Assembly (NCBI GenBank): GCA_002309585.1
Contig: DBXN01000094.1
Coordinates: 42,877 to 52,119, forward strand
DNA: 9,243 nt
Direction: 5' to 3'
From: Verrucomicrobia bacterium UBA1211
GTDB lineage: Bacteria; Verrucomicrobiota; Kiritimatiellia; RFP12; UBA1067
The notes under the pieces are model-generated. The model did not search any database and was not told the origin of the DNA. It saw only the letters and a program-made list of their open reading frames with translations. Positions 1 to 6,808 of this stretch are shown piece by piece (position 1 is the first letter of the stretch; each line of letters begins with the position of its first letter). A program made the position numbers and the translations under genes.

Positions 1-590
1 TTACCGGAAGCGACAAGTGAAAGCCTCCAGTCCGAAACCGTCTCATCGCACGTCTTGACATCCGAAAGATCGTCAACATTGCGGCGGATGAAATGAATCG
101 CGGACGAACCGTCATCATACGTCTTGACGGTCAACACGATGTGGTACCTCACATTATCCGTGAAACACTCGCTGATCGCGGAACTGTCGGCACGGTTCCT
201 GATCCAGATAACAGGGTCTTGGCGCCATGACATACAGAGATAGTTCCCGGTACCGGGACCCCAGTCGAACACGCGCATGTTTCCGTTCAACAGCGTGCTA
301 CGCGAGCCCCAGATCTCGATCGTTGCTTCGTTACCCGTCACAAGCGATGTCCCGAGGTTGAGGGAAGTGGCGTAAGTGCCGGCCTGGTCGGAACCCGTCC
401 GCACAGCCGCGCCGCCGACGTAATTGACAGTACCGCTCGCACCGATAGTCGTGGCGGGCGAGTCTCCGACGGAATCAGTGAGGTCGCCATTGAAACTCCA
501 TCGATGAACGAGTTCATTCGCGAACGACGAGGTCGCTGCCGCCACACCGATAGCCGCCACGAGTGTGGCACAACGTGTTGTCTGATTCAT
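1..590 (-). CDS. Exported LamG-fold (concanavalin A-like) protein, N-terminal part, runs off left edge
   Basis: About 196 codons read from ATG at 590 to the window edge without a stop, so the C-terminus is missing. The start is chosen because AGGGGG lies about 6 nt upstream; an in-frame ATG at 596 sits directly against that site and is less likely. Residues 1-24 look like a signal peptide: R6, a hydrophobic stretch of Leu/Val/Ala/Ile, and SFA before N25. From about residue 26 the motif LVHRWSFNGDLTDSVG opens a LamG/laminin-G-like jellyroll. Later strands resemble the family, with 'ATIEIWGSR', 'RVFDWG' and 'YHIVLTVKTYDDGSSAIHF'. Such domains commonly bind glycans or form part of large surface proteins in PVC bacteria. 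The ligand and the rest of the architecture cannot be seen. It is divergent from the hydrolase genes and so not in their operon. The fold call is fairly firm; the function is unknown. Confidence 0.8.
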   Translation of the reverse strand, partial: MNQTTRCATLVAAIGVAAATSSFANELVHRWSFNGDLTDSVGDSPATTIGASGTVNYVGGAAVRTGSDQAGTYATSLNLGTSLVTGNEATIEIWGSRSTLLNGNMRVFDWGPGTGNYLCMSWRQDPVIWIRNRADSSAISECFTDNVRYHIVLTVKTYDDGSSAIHFIRRNVDDLSDVKTCDETVSDWRLSLVASG

Positions 591-613
591 TCCCATCCCC
601 CTGTTGGTTGCTG

Positions 614-638
614 AAGAAGCGAATACAGATCACTTCTT
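614..638 (-). other. Hairpin in the 5' leader of the LamG gene
   Basis: On the minus strand AAGAAGTG (638-631) can pair with CGCTTCTT (621-614) around a 9-nt loop, giving 8 pairs including one T-G wobble. If the promoter at 654-682 is real, the hairpin lies within the first ~35 nt of the mRNA, upstream of the ribosome-binding site. It could stabilise the 5' end. No T-run follows, so it is not a terminator. An 8-bp stem can also arise by chance. Confidence 0.3.
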
Positions 639-653
639 ACCTAACATGTGAAT

Positions 654-682
654 ACGATACCTATTTTTGCCTGTGATTTCAA
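654..682 (-). promoter_or_regulatory. Candidate sigma70-type promoter for the LamG gene
   Basis: Read on the minus strand, TTGAAA (682-677; 5 of 6 to TTGACA) is followed after exactly 17 nt by TATCGT (659-654; 4 of 6 to TATAAT). A start near 647 would leave a leader of about 57 nt before ATG 590. The spacing and -35 match are good and the -10 is moderate. The call assumes the organism uses standard sigma70 consensus. Confidence 0.45.
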
Positions 683-708
683 GTAAAGATGCGGAGGAAA
701 CAACCAAG

Positions 709-783
709 ATGTTGCGATTCAGACGCTTGACTTCCGCCCACACACATCCGTCACATTTTCGATGGAATTTCTTACGTATGTGA
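709..783 (+). CDS. Possible 24-residue leader ORF ahead of the hydrolase operon
   Basis: A short ORF runs from ATG 709 to TGA 781-783. GGAGGA at 693-698 lies about 10 nt upstream, which is a better Shine-Dalgarno match than that of the next gene. The peptide is basic, with Arg at positions 3, 5, 6, 19 and 23 and three His, and shows no signal or membrane segment and no amino-acid run suggesting an attenuator. It ends 38 nt before the chosen start of the hydrolase gene. It may be a leader peptide or chance; no homology is recognised. Confidence 0.2.
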   Translation: MLRFRRLTSAHTHPSHFRWNFLRM

Positions 784-791
784 TATCATAC
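776..791. promoter_or_regulatory. 16-bp near-palindrome, candidate operator
   Basis: GTATG (776-780) and CATAC (787-791) form inverted arms around TGATAT; the inner TGATATCA is itself a perfect palindrome (781-788). It lies about 30 nt upstream of the first hydrolase start, where a dimeric repressor or activator could bind. Its TATCAT (784-789) also matches the -10 consensus 5 of 6, but no convincing -35 is present at 16-18 nt. No regulator gene is in the window, so no factor can be assigned. Confidence 0.3.
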
Positions 792-821
792 TGTTCTTTG
801 ATGAAAGAGGGTCAATGGCGT

Positions 822-2981
822 ATGAGAAGGACCAAATGGTTTTCGGCGATGCTGGTGGTTGTTGCAGGAACAGGCGCGGCAGCGGACACTCCTGTGCAGC
901 AGGGCGGCTTTCGCCTCTTGCTGGATGTCGGTGGCGCGTTGCCGGTGGTGACAATGGAGCAACGCGTGACGGCGGTTGTGTCCAACGCATCACCAGCTGC
1001 CGTTGATTGGCGCGTGCGCATCGTGGGACACGAGACGTTTGGAGGAACATTTACGGGGCCTGAGTTCCGGTGCGTATTGCAGCCCGGCGCGGTTCGGCGC
1101 ATGGAGTTACCCCCTGCACCGGCCAAAGGGTGCTGGCGCGTCGTTGGTGAAGCCACAACCGCAGAGGGTTCGACCTTGCGCGATGAACGCCGCTATGCCG
1201 TGATGGACGCCCATCCCGTCACACCTGTCGTGGAAGATGGATCGTTCCGCATCGGAGTACACGTACACTGCGCCCGCTATCCGCAGGAGTTGAGCGACCG
1301 CGTGATCGAGGCTGTGGCGCGGACGGGCGCGAAGCTCGTCCGCACGGACTACGCCTTCATGTTTTCCGATGTCTATCCTGACGGCCCTGACGCGGCGCAT
1401 TGGGAACGGGCCGACCGTTTGCTCACGAACATCCGTAACCATGGCCTTGCGCTCGATGCCATCATCTACGGCAATCCTGAATGGGCGATGATCCCCGAAT
1501 TGAAGGCCATCAAGGGAGGCGGCATCTGGTCGGTGGCGACGAAGCCTGGGGTGTTCGGGCGTTTTGCAGGCGAGATAGCCGCCCGTTACGGTACGCGTAT
1601 CGCCTACTACGAAATCGGCAATGAGCTGGACGCATTTCCCGCGGACAAACTGCCGCCGCGTGAGATGTTGCGCATCCAGCGCGAAGCGTATGAAGCGATC
1701 AAAAAGGCCGCCCCGGACGCAAAGGTGATTCCTTGCGGCTGGGCGAGTGGCGGTTTGCTGATCCATCCGGCCGAGGTACCGAAGTGGGGAAATCCCGAAC
1801 TGGCCGAACTGTTCCTGAAGGAGGGACGCCGGTGGTTCGATGCATGGCCGATTCACGGGCACGGCGCGTGGGACCTGTACCAGTACTGGTTCGAAGAGAA
1901 GTTTCAGCCCGCCCTGAAGGAACTGGGCGTCGATGGCCTGCCGTGGCTTGCGAACGAAACGGCGTGTTCGTCCTTCATGGGGCAGGAGAACCGTGCGGCG
2001 GTTGACGTATGGCGAAAGATTCTCTATTCGCGGGCGTATGGTGCGCGCGACTACGTGTGGTACAACCTCCGGGCGACAAAGCCCGATCCGAACAGCGCGG
2101 AAGGCGGCTATGGGATCATGACGATGGATCTCGAACCGCGCGCGACCTATCCGGCGCTTTCGGCGGTGACGACGATCTTCCAAGGCCTTGACTTCGATGG
2201 GCGGATCGTGAGCGAGGGACCTCGCCAACTCTACCGCTTCAAGGGCGCGAAGCCCGGATTCGCCGGCATCGTGCTCGCGGGCTGGTATGTCGATTTTTCG
2301 GATGGTACGCGTGTGCGTGTGCGTACGGATGCCAAGCGCGTCTGGGCGGCGGATTTGATGAACAATCGGCACGGGGTGCCGGTCACGGATGGCGAGACGG
2401 TCTTTCGTTGGGGCGACACGCCGGGTGCGCTGCTGCTGGAGGGGGCGACGTTCGCCGATTGCGTCGCCACCGACCTAGACGTCAAGGCGCCGCCGCCGGC
2501 ACCGCGCATCATCGGCGGCGACGGTTCGCAGGGGCGCACATGGGATATCGAACTGTCAGATCAGGGGGGGTGGCCCGTGAACCTGCACGAAGGCCTACCC
2601 CATTTTGAATATCGTCTGTGGCAGGGTTGGGAGGATGTCTTTTCGCGGCTCTGGTTCGACAGGGTCGGGGCGGACAGAATCCGTTTCCGTGCGGAAGGCC
2701 AGGATGACAAGCGCGGTGCGGAAGACGGCATCGAACTGACGTTCGAGCGCGAGGGGGTGGGGCGCAAGAGTTATCTTGCAAAGCCTGTCCGCCGTTCCGG
2801 CAAGGCCGACTTCTACGATGTCACGCTTGGCCCTGCCGAAACGGGGCTTGACGCCGCCGCGTTGACAAACGGCTTCGGTCTGTGTGTCCGTTTGCTGGAC
2901 GATGACGGCGAAGGCCTGGATGGCTGGCTACAACTGAAACGTGGTGTTCCGCCGCCGTTCATCCGCGTCAAGTTCAAGTGA
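822..2981 (+). CDS. Exported clan GH-A-like glycoside hydrolase with CBM9/DOMON-like C-terminal domain
   Basis: The protein is 719 aa from ATG 822. That start is preferred because it directly begins a signal peptide (MRRTKW, a hydrophobic core, then GAAA before D22), and AAAGAGG lies at 804-810. In-frame ATGs at 762 and 801 would add a poor leader. Domains: signal 1-21; beta-sandwich about 22-130; TIM barrel about 140-455; C-terminal beta domain about 460-545; a Pro-rich linker near 552-566; and a second beta-sandwich to the end. The barrel has EIGNELD with E268 as likely acid/base and WLANETA with E379 as likely nucleophile. That is a 111-residue spacing, as in clan A retaining enzymes such as GH39, GH5 and GH51. 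The tail motif LLDDDGEGLDGWLQL (about 691-705) resembles the end of CBM9-like/DOMON domains. It probably hydrolyses a glycan outside the cytoplasm. Exact family and substrate are not recognised; GH39-like is a guess. It is first in the operon, 51 nt before the next gene. Confidence 0.82.
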   Translation: MRRTKWFSAMLVVVAGTGAAADTPVQQGGFRLLLDVGGALPVVTMEQRVTAVVSNASPAAVDWRVRIVGHETFGGTFTGPEFRCVLQPGAVRRMELPPAPAKGCWRVVGEATTAEGSTLRDERRYAVMDAHPVTPVVEDGSFRIGVHVHCARYPQELSDRVIEAVARTGAKLVRTDYAFMFSDVYPDGPDAAHWERADRLLTNIRNHGLALDAIIYGNPEWAMIPELKAIKGGGIWSVATKPGVFGRFAGEIAARYGTRIAYYEIGNELDAFPADKLPPREMLRIQREAYEAIKKAAPDAKVIPCGWASGGLLIHPAEVPKWGNPELAELFLKEGRRWFDAWPIHGHGAWDLYQYWFEEKFQPALKELGVDGLPWLANETACSSFMGQENRAAVDVWRKILYSRAYGARDYVWYNLRATKPDPNSAEGGYGIMTMDLEPRATYPALSAVTTIFQGLDFDGRIVSEGPRQLYRFKGAKPGFAGIVLAGWYVDFSDGTRVRVRTDAKRVWAADLMNNRHGVPVTDGETVFRWGDTPGALLLEGATFADCVATDLDVKAPPPAPRIIGGDGSQGRTWDIELSDQGGWPVNLHEGLPHFEYRLWQGWEDVFSRLWFDRVGADRIRFRAEGQDDKRGAEDGIELTFEREGVGRKSYLAKPVRRSGKADFYDVTLGPAETGLDAAALTNGFGLCVRLLDDDGEGLDGWLQLKRGVPPPFIRVKFK

Positions 2982-3032
2982 GCATGGACTGATTACAAAC
3001 CAAGGCGTAGCGTGAATACGATTGGAATGCCT

Positions 3033-6000
3033 ATGAATTTCAAAAAGATTTCGGTGTGTCTTGAAATGGCGCTTGCCGTAAGCCTGGGGTTGCCGCAAGG
3101 CGTGGCGGCTGTGAGTCCTACCATGCCCGAGCGGCTTGACTTCGGACCGTACGAGTTGGCAAGCCCTGTGCGCGAAGCGCGTGTGAAGCTTGGTCCCGAC
3201 GAGACGCCGGAGGTGCGGAAAGCCGTCGCCGATATGCTCGTCGAGGTCGAGGCGAAGACGGGCGTGAAGGTGAAATACTCCACGTGGTCGTCGCCCGTTG
3301 CGGGGGACGTTTTCGTTTCGACACAACCGTGGGCGGCGAAAGGCGCATGGTTTGTACGGCTAAAGAACAACATCATCGCAATCCACGGTTCCGATTTCGA
3401 GGGCACTGTCAAGGCTGTCAATGCGTTCCGTTTCCGGTTTGTCACGCCTGCAAAGGGGCGTGACGATCTCGCGTGGAGCGAAATCGACATGCGCGAAGGA
3501 CCGCAGCCGGATGACGTGTTTGAGGCGGAGTTGAAGCGCGTAACGGAGCTGCGTAAGGGAAACCGCGACTGGGAGAACGAATGTGTCACGGAAATCAACC
3601 GTCTTCCGGCGCGTGCGGACGGTTTTCCGCTTGCCCGCGCAGAGGATGCGCTCACGGCGGGCGAGCCCGCAACACCATTCGTCAAATCGCTCAACGGACG
3701 ATGGAAGTTCTGCTGGAACGGCAGCCCGAAGCAACGTCCAGTTGATTTCCACAAGACGGATCTTGACGATTCGGACTGGCTGGAGATCGACGTGCCGTCG
3801 TGCGTGGAGATGAAGGGATTCGGCTCACCCGGCTACGTGAACATCATCTATCCGCACAGGAACAACCCTCCGTTCATCGGCGACGAGTACAATCCCGTAT
3901 CGAGCTACCGAACAACATTCACGGTACCGTCGAAATGGGAGGGGCGGCGCATCATCCTCAGGTTCAACGGTGTCTATTCCGCATATTACGTGTGGGTGAA
4001 CGGGAAGAAGGTCGGTTACGCCGAGGACAGCTGTCTGCCGTCCGAATTCGACATTACCGAATATCTCAACAGCCCAACCGCCAACCATCAACCACCAGCT
4101 ACCAACTCTCTCGCCGTCGAGGTTTACCGCTGGTCGGACGGCAGCTATCTTGAGGATCAGGACTTCATTCGCTTCTCCGGCATCTATCGCGGCGTTTCGA
4201 TCTGGGCAGAACCGAAGGATCCCATACGTGACTATTTCGTGACGACCGAAGTGGCGGATGATCTTTCTTCTGCGGTTGTGCGCGTGAAGGTGGATTGTGC
4301 CGTGCCGGTTTCGGCAACGCTGTATGACGCGGAGTTCAGGAAGGTCGGGGAATTGGCGTTCGGCGGTCACGCGGGACGCCTAACCCTGCCGTCGCCACAT
4401 CGCTGGTCGGCGGAATCGCCCTACCTCTACACGCTGGTCCTGACGGCTGGTGATGACGTGCGCGCATGCAAAGTCGGCTTGAAGAACGTTCGTCTCGCGT
4501 CAAACGGCGAAATTCTCATCAACGGCAAGTCGATCAAGTTCAAGGGCGTGAACCGGCATGACGCTTCGCCCGTGAACGGACGCGCCGTCACGCGCGCGGA
4601 GATGGAGGAGGACGTGCGCTTGATGAAGCGCGGCAATTTCGATACACTCAGGACATCGCACTATCCAAACGATCCGTATATGTATGACCTGTGTGACCGC
4701 TTGGGACTGTACGTGCAGTGCGAGGCGAACGTGGAATCGCATGGTTCCTACTATGGCGTGAAGTCGCTCGCGTATCCGCCATCGTGGGCCAAGGCACAGA
4801 TCGAGCGCTGCACGCGCATGGTGAAGTTTTTCAGGAACCATCCGTCGATTTACTTGTGGTCTCTCGGCAATGAAGCAGGGACCGGACACAACTTCGAGCT
4901 GGCATACCGTGCGATGCTTGCGTTGGACGACACGCGGCTCTACATGAACCGGAACGACAACGAAAACTTCCAGATTCACGGCCACGGCTATCTGACCTTC
5001 GCGGAGATGGAAAGGCTCGCAAAGTGGTGTCCGTTCCACATGAGCGAATACGCGCACTGCATGGGAAATGCGCTTGGGAATTTCCGGGAATACTGGGATG
5101 TCTTCCGCGCCCATCCCGCTCTTTCGGGCGGCTGTGTATGGGACTGGTATGACCAGACGGTGCGTGTTGAGACCGACAGGATCGGTCCGGACGGCAAGCG
5201 TGTCGCATACTGGGCGTATGGCGCGGACTGGGATGAACATCCGAACGACGCGAACTTCTGCGTGAATGGCATCATCGGGCCGGAGCGGGAGATATCGCCG
5301 AAGCTCATCGAGGCCGCGCACGTGCAGCAGGATATTGAGGTTGTTTGCGCGGACGCGGCAAGCGGCAAGGCGATGCTCGTGAATCGCGCCGCCTTCACCT
5401 TCGCCGATGCCTACGACGGCGAATGGGCGTTCTTTGAGGACGGCGTTAGGACGGACGGCGGCGTATTGGCGGTGCCGCATGTCGCGCCGCAGTCGAGCGG
5501 GACGATTGACTTGCCGCTGCCGGGAGGGACGCGTGTCAGCTCGTCCGCAGAATGTTTCTATCGCGTCGCGTTCAAGTTGAAAACCGATACGGCTTGGGCG
5601 GCGAAAGGATGGGAGGTTGCGCACAACCAGCTGCCATACGGTATGTGCGTTGGAAATGACACGCCTATCATCTCACTCAGTGACGCGGAGATGCGGAGAA
5701 ACGGGGTCGATTTTGCCGAGCGTGATGGCGAGATTCATGTGTCTGCGGGGCCGACCAAAGCCATATTCTCGCGTGAGACCGGGACGCTTTCTTTTCTGGA
5801 GATGAACGGAAAAACAATCCTTCGGGACGAGCAGGGCATTTGTCGTGGCCCGCGTCTCACATGCCGCCGCGCATTCACGGACAATGACACGGAAGTCCGC
5901 AAGCGTTTCATTGCCTCCGGCCTCACGCAGTTGCGCCACCATGCGCGTCCGGCGAAGATATCGAAATTGGAGGATGGCTCAATAGAGATCAGGTGCGGCA

Positions 6001-6728
6001 TTGATGTCACGGGGTCCAAAAGCGCGGCCTTTTCCCATGATACGCGCTGGCTGTTCCGCGCTGACGGATGCGTAACCGTCGAAAGCATCTCCACCCCGCA
6101 GGGCGACATGCCTCAGCTTCCGCGTCTCGGATTTTCTATGATTCTTGACGGTGCGCTTGAACAGGTGAAGTACTATGGGCGCGGTCCGTGGGAAAACTAC
6201 GTTGACCGCTGTTCCGCGAGTGACATCGCGTACTGGGAATCGACCGTGACGGACATGTATGAGGAATACGCCCGGCCGCAAGACAACGGCTATAGGACAG
6301 ACGTGCGCTGGGTGGCTTTTCTAGACAAAGACGGCTGCGGCGTACTCTGCAAAAGCTCCGTTCCTCTTTGTGTACAGGCGCTTCACTATTCGGTTGACGA
6401 GCTTGACCTTCAGCGGCATCGCGGTGCAGGCACGTGGAGTGACGAATCGAAGGAACGTTTCTACGCGCCGATGTTTCCGCGTTGCGAAATCATGTTGAAT
6501 CTGGATATCCGGCAGCTCGGGCTCGGTAACGGCAGTTGCGGGCCGTCAACACTTGAATGCTACTCGTTTCCGAACAGACGCGAAGAGTGGTCTGTTACAT
6601 TCGTGCCAGTCAAAGGCGGCAATTATGACACGCTTCGCTCGGCGGCAAGACGTGTCGGACAGAAGATACCTTCTATGGATGCGGTTCGCCGCCGCCGCGC
6701 GTCCGGCATGGGGTTTGACGGCGGCTGA
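3033..6728 (+). CDS. lacZ: Exported LacZ-type GH2 beta-galactosidase with extra N-terminal domain
   Basis: The protein is 1231 aa from ATG 3033, chosen because MNFKKISV begins a signal peptide ending near GVAA (26) and TTGGA lies 6 nt upstream. GTG 3012 and ATG 3027 are in-frame alternatives. It probably removes terminal beta-galactose from glycans in the periplasm or outside. Residues about 35-155 are an extension absent from E. coli LacZ. The LacZ core starts at DWEN (179): sugar-binding domain about 220-400, Ig-like domain to 490, TIM barrel about 491-745, linker beta domain to 880, and the small-chain domain (bgal_small_N type) to about 1196. Conserved residues are RWSDGSYLEDQD (D369, E. 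coli D201), ANVESHG (E568 and H570, Mg site and active site), SLGNEAG (E614 acid/base), SEYAHCMGN (E672 nucleophile) and YGRGPWENY. Oddities are an insertion at 347-358 coded by a heptamer repeat, IHGHGY instead of the usual MY motif before the nucleophile, and C1169 where E. coli has W999. Activity on a related beta-glycoside is possible. Confidence 0.93.
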   Translation: MNFKKISVCLEMALAVSLGLPQGVAAVSPTMPERLDFGPYELASPVREARVKLGPDETPEVRKAVADMLVEVEAKTGVKVKYSTWSSPVAGDVFVSTQPWAAKGAWFVRLKNNIIAIHGSDFEGTVKAVNAFRFRFVTPAKGRDDLAWSEIDMREGPQPDDVFEAELKRVTELRKGNRDWENECVTEINRLPARADGFPLARAEDALTAGEPATPFVKSLNGRWKFCWNGSPKQRPVDFHKTDLDDSDWLEIDVPSCVEMKGFGSPGYVNIIYPHRNNPPFIGDEYNPVSSYRTTFTVPSKWEGRRIILRFNGVYSAYYVWVNGKKVGYAEDSCLPSEFDITEYLNSPTANHQPPATNSLAVEVYRWSDGSYLEDQDFIRFSGIYRGVSIWAEPKDPIRDYFVTTEVADDLSSAVVRVKVDCAVPVSATLYDAEFRKVGELAFGGHAGRLTLPSPHRWSAESPYLYTLVLTAGDDVRACKVGLKNVRLASNGEILINGKSIKFKGVNRHDASPVNGRAVTRAEMEEDVRLMKRGNFDTLRTSHYPNDPYMYDLCDRLGLYVQCEANVESHGSYYGVKSLAYPPSWAKAQIERCTRMVKFFRNHPSIYLWSLGNEAGTGHNFELAYRAMLALDDTRLYMNRNDNENFQIHGHGYLTFAEMERLAKWCPFHMSEYAHCMGNALGNFREYWDVFRAHPALSGGCVWDWYDQTVRVETDRIGPDGKRVAYWAYGADWDEHPNDANFCVNGIIGPEREISPKLIEAAHVQQDIEVVCADAASGKAMLVNRAAFTFADAYDGEWAFFEDGVRTDGGVLAVPHVAPQSSGTIDLPLPGGTRVSSSAECFYRVAFKLKTDTAWAAKGWEVAHNQLPYGMCVGNDTPIISLSDAEMRRNGVDFAERDGEIHVSAGPTKAIFSRETGTLSFLEMNGKTILRDEQGICRGPRLTCRRAFTDNDTEVRKRFIASGLTQLRHHARPAKISKLEDGSIEIRCGIDVTGSKSAAFSHDTRWLFRADGCVTVESISTPQGDMPQLPRLGFSMILDGALEQVKYYGRGPWENYVDRCSASDIAYWESTVTDMYEEYARPQDNGYRTDVRWVAFLDKDGCGVLCKSSVPLCVQALHYSVDELDLQRHRGAGTWSDESKERFYAPMFPRCEIMLNLDIRQLGLGNGSCGPSTLECYSFPNRREEWSVTFVPVKGGNYDTLRSAARRVGQKIPSMDAVRRRRASGMGFDGG
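4074..4108 (+). repeat. Five-unit degenerate heptanucleotide repeat inside the GH2 gene
   Basis: Consecutive 7-nt units read CCAACCG, CCAACCA, TCAACCA, CCAGCTA and CCAACTC. They encode most of SPTANHQPPATN (residues 347-358), a Pro/Asn/Thr-rich loop where the family normally has a turn of about four residues (as in AGEN of E. coli LacZ) between the 'DITEYL'-type strand and the 'LAVEVYRWSDG' strand. The local base content (C/A-rich, almost no G) differs from the GC-rich coding around it. Three 7-nt units keep frame, whereas single unit gains or losses would not. Confidence 0.7.
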
Positions 6729-6745
6729 CGAGAGAAAGATCGTCT

Positions 6746-6808
6746 ATGCGAAGATGCGCCAATCTGACAAACTTAATCATCATTGGAAACGAGAGGAGTT
6801 GCGTATGA
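6746..6808 (+). CDS. Possible 20-residue ORF overlapping the next start by ATGA
   Basis: ATG 6746 opens 20 codons ending in TGA at 6806-6808, which overlaps the ATG of the third hydrolase at 6805 in the ATGA arrangement typical of translational coupling. Upstream GAGAG (about 6730-6734) is only a weak ribosome-binding site. The peptide has a short hydrophobic middle (LTNLIIIG) and two Cys. It may be chance, since the next gene has its own strong ribosome-binding site. Confidence 0.15.
   Translation: MRRCANLTNLIIIGNERSCV
6791..6798 (+). promoter_or_regulatory. Strong ribosome-binding site that fixes the start of the third hydrolase
   Basis: GAGAGGAG ends 6 nt before ATG 6805. This is the best Shine-Dalgarno match in the three-gene run. 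It decides against an upstream in-frame start at 6553, which would overlap the end of the GH2 gene by 176 nt. Confidence 0.75.

Noticed and set aside
338..571. 77-codon minus-strand ORF at the left end
   Set aside because: It lies in another frame of the LamG gene, whose real frame stays open to the edge and carries a signal peptide and LamG motifs.
727..756. TTGACT (727-732) as -35 of an operon promoter
   Set aside because: At spacings 16-18 the -10 hexamers (CGTCAC, GTCACA, TCACAT) match at most 3 of 6.
762..821. In-frame extension of the first hydrolase to ATG 762 or 801
   Set aside because: The extension puts about 20 residues without signal-peptide character ahead of a clear MRRTKW signal peptide start, and ATG 762 has no ribosome-binding site.
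1107..2372. 421-codon antisense ORF opposite the first hydrolase
   Set aside because: Shadow of a GC-rich coding strand: no ribosome-binding site, no recognisable domain, and Arg/His/Pro-rich composition. The same applies to the long antisense ORFs at 4500-5624 and 7165-8148.
4074..4108. CRISPR-like or transposon-end origin of the heptamer repeat
   Set aside because: Units are 7 nt, degenerate and contiguous with no spacers, and there are no flanking inverted repeats or transposase.
6715..6743. TTGACG-17-GATCGT as an internal promoter before the third hydrolase
   Set aside because: The -10 matches only 3 of 6, the -35 lies inside the GH2 coding region, and operon read-through explains expression.
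6553..6804. In-frame extension of the third hydrolase upstream to ATG 6553
   Set aside because: It overlaps the GH2 gene by 176 nt in another frame. The strong ribosome-binding site and signal peptide place the start at 6805.
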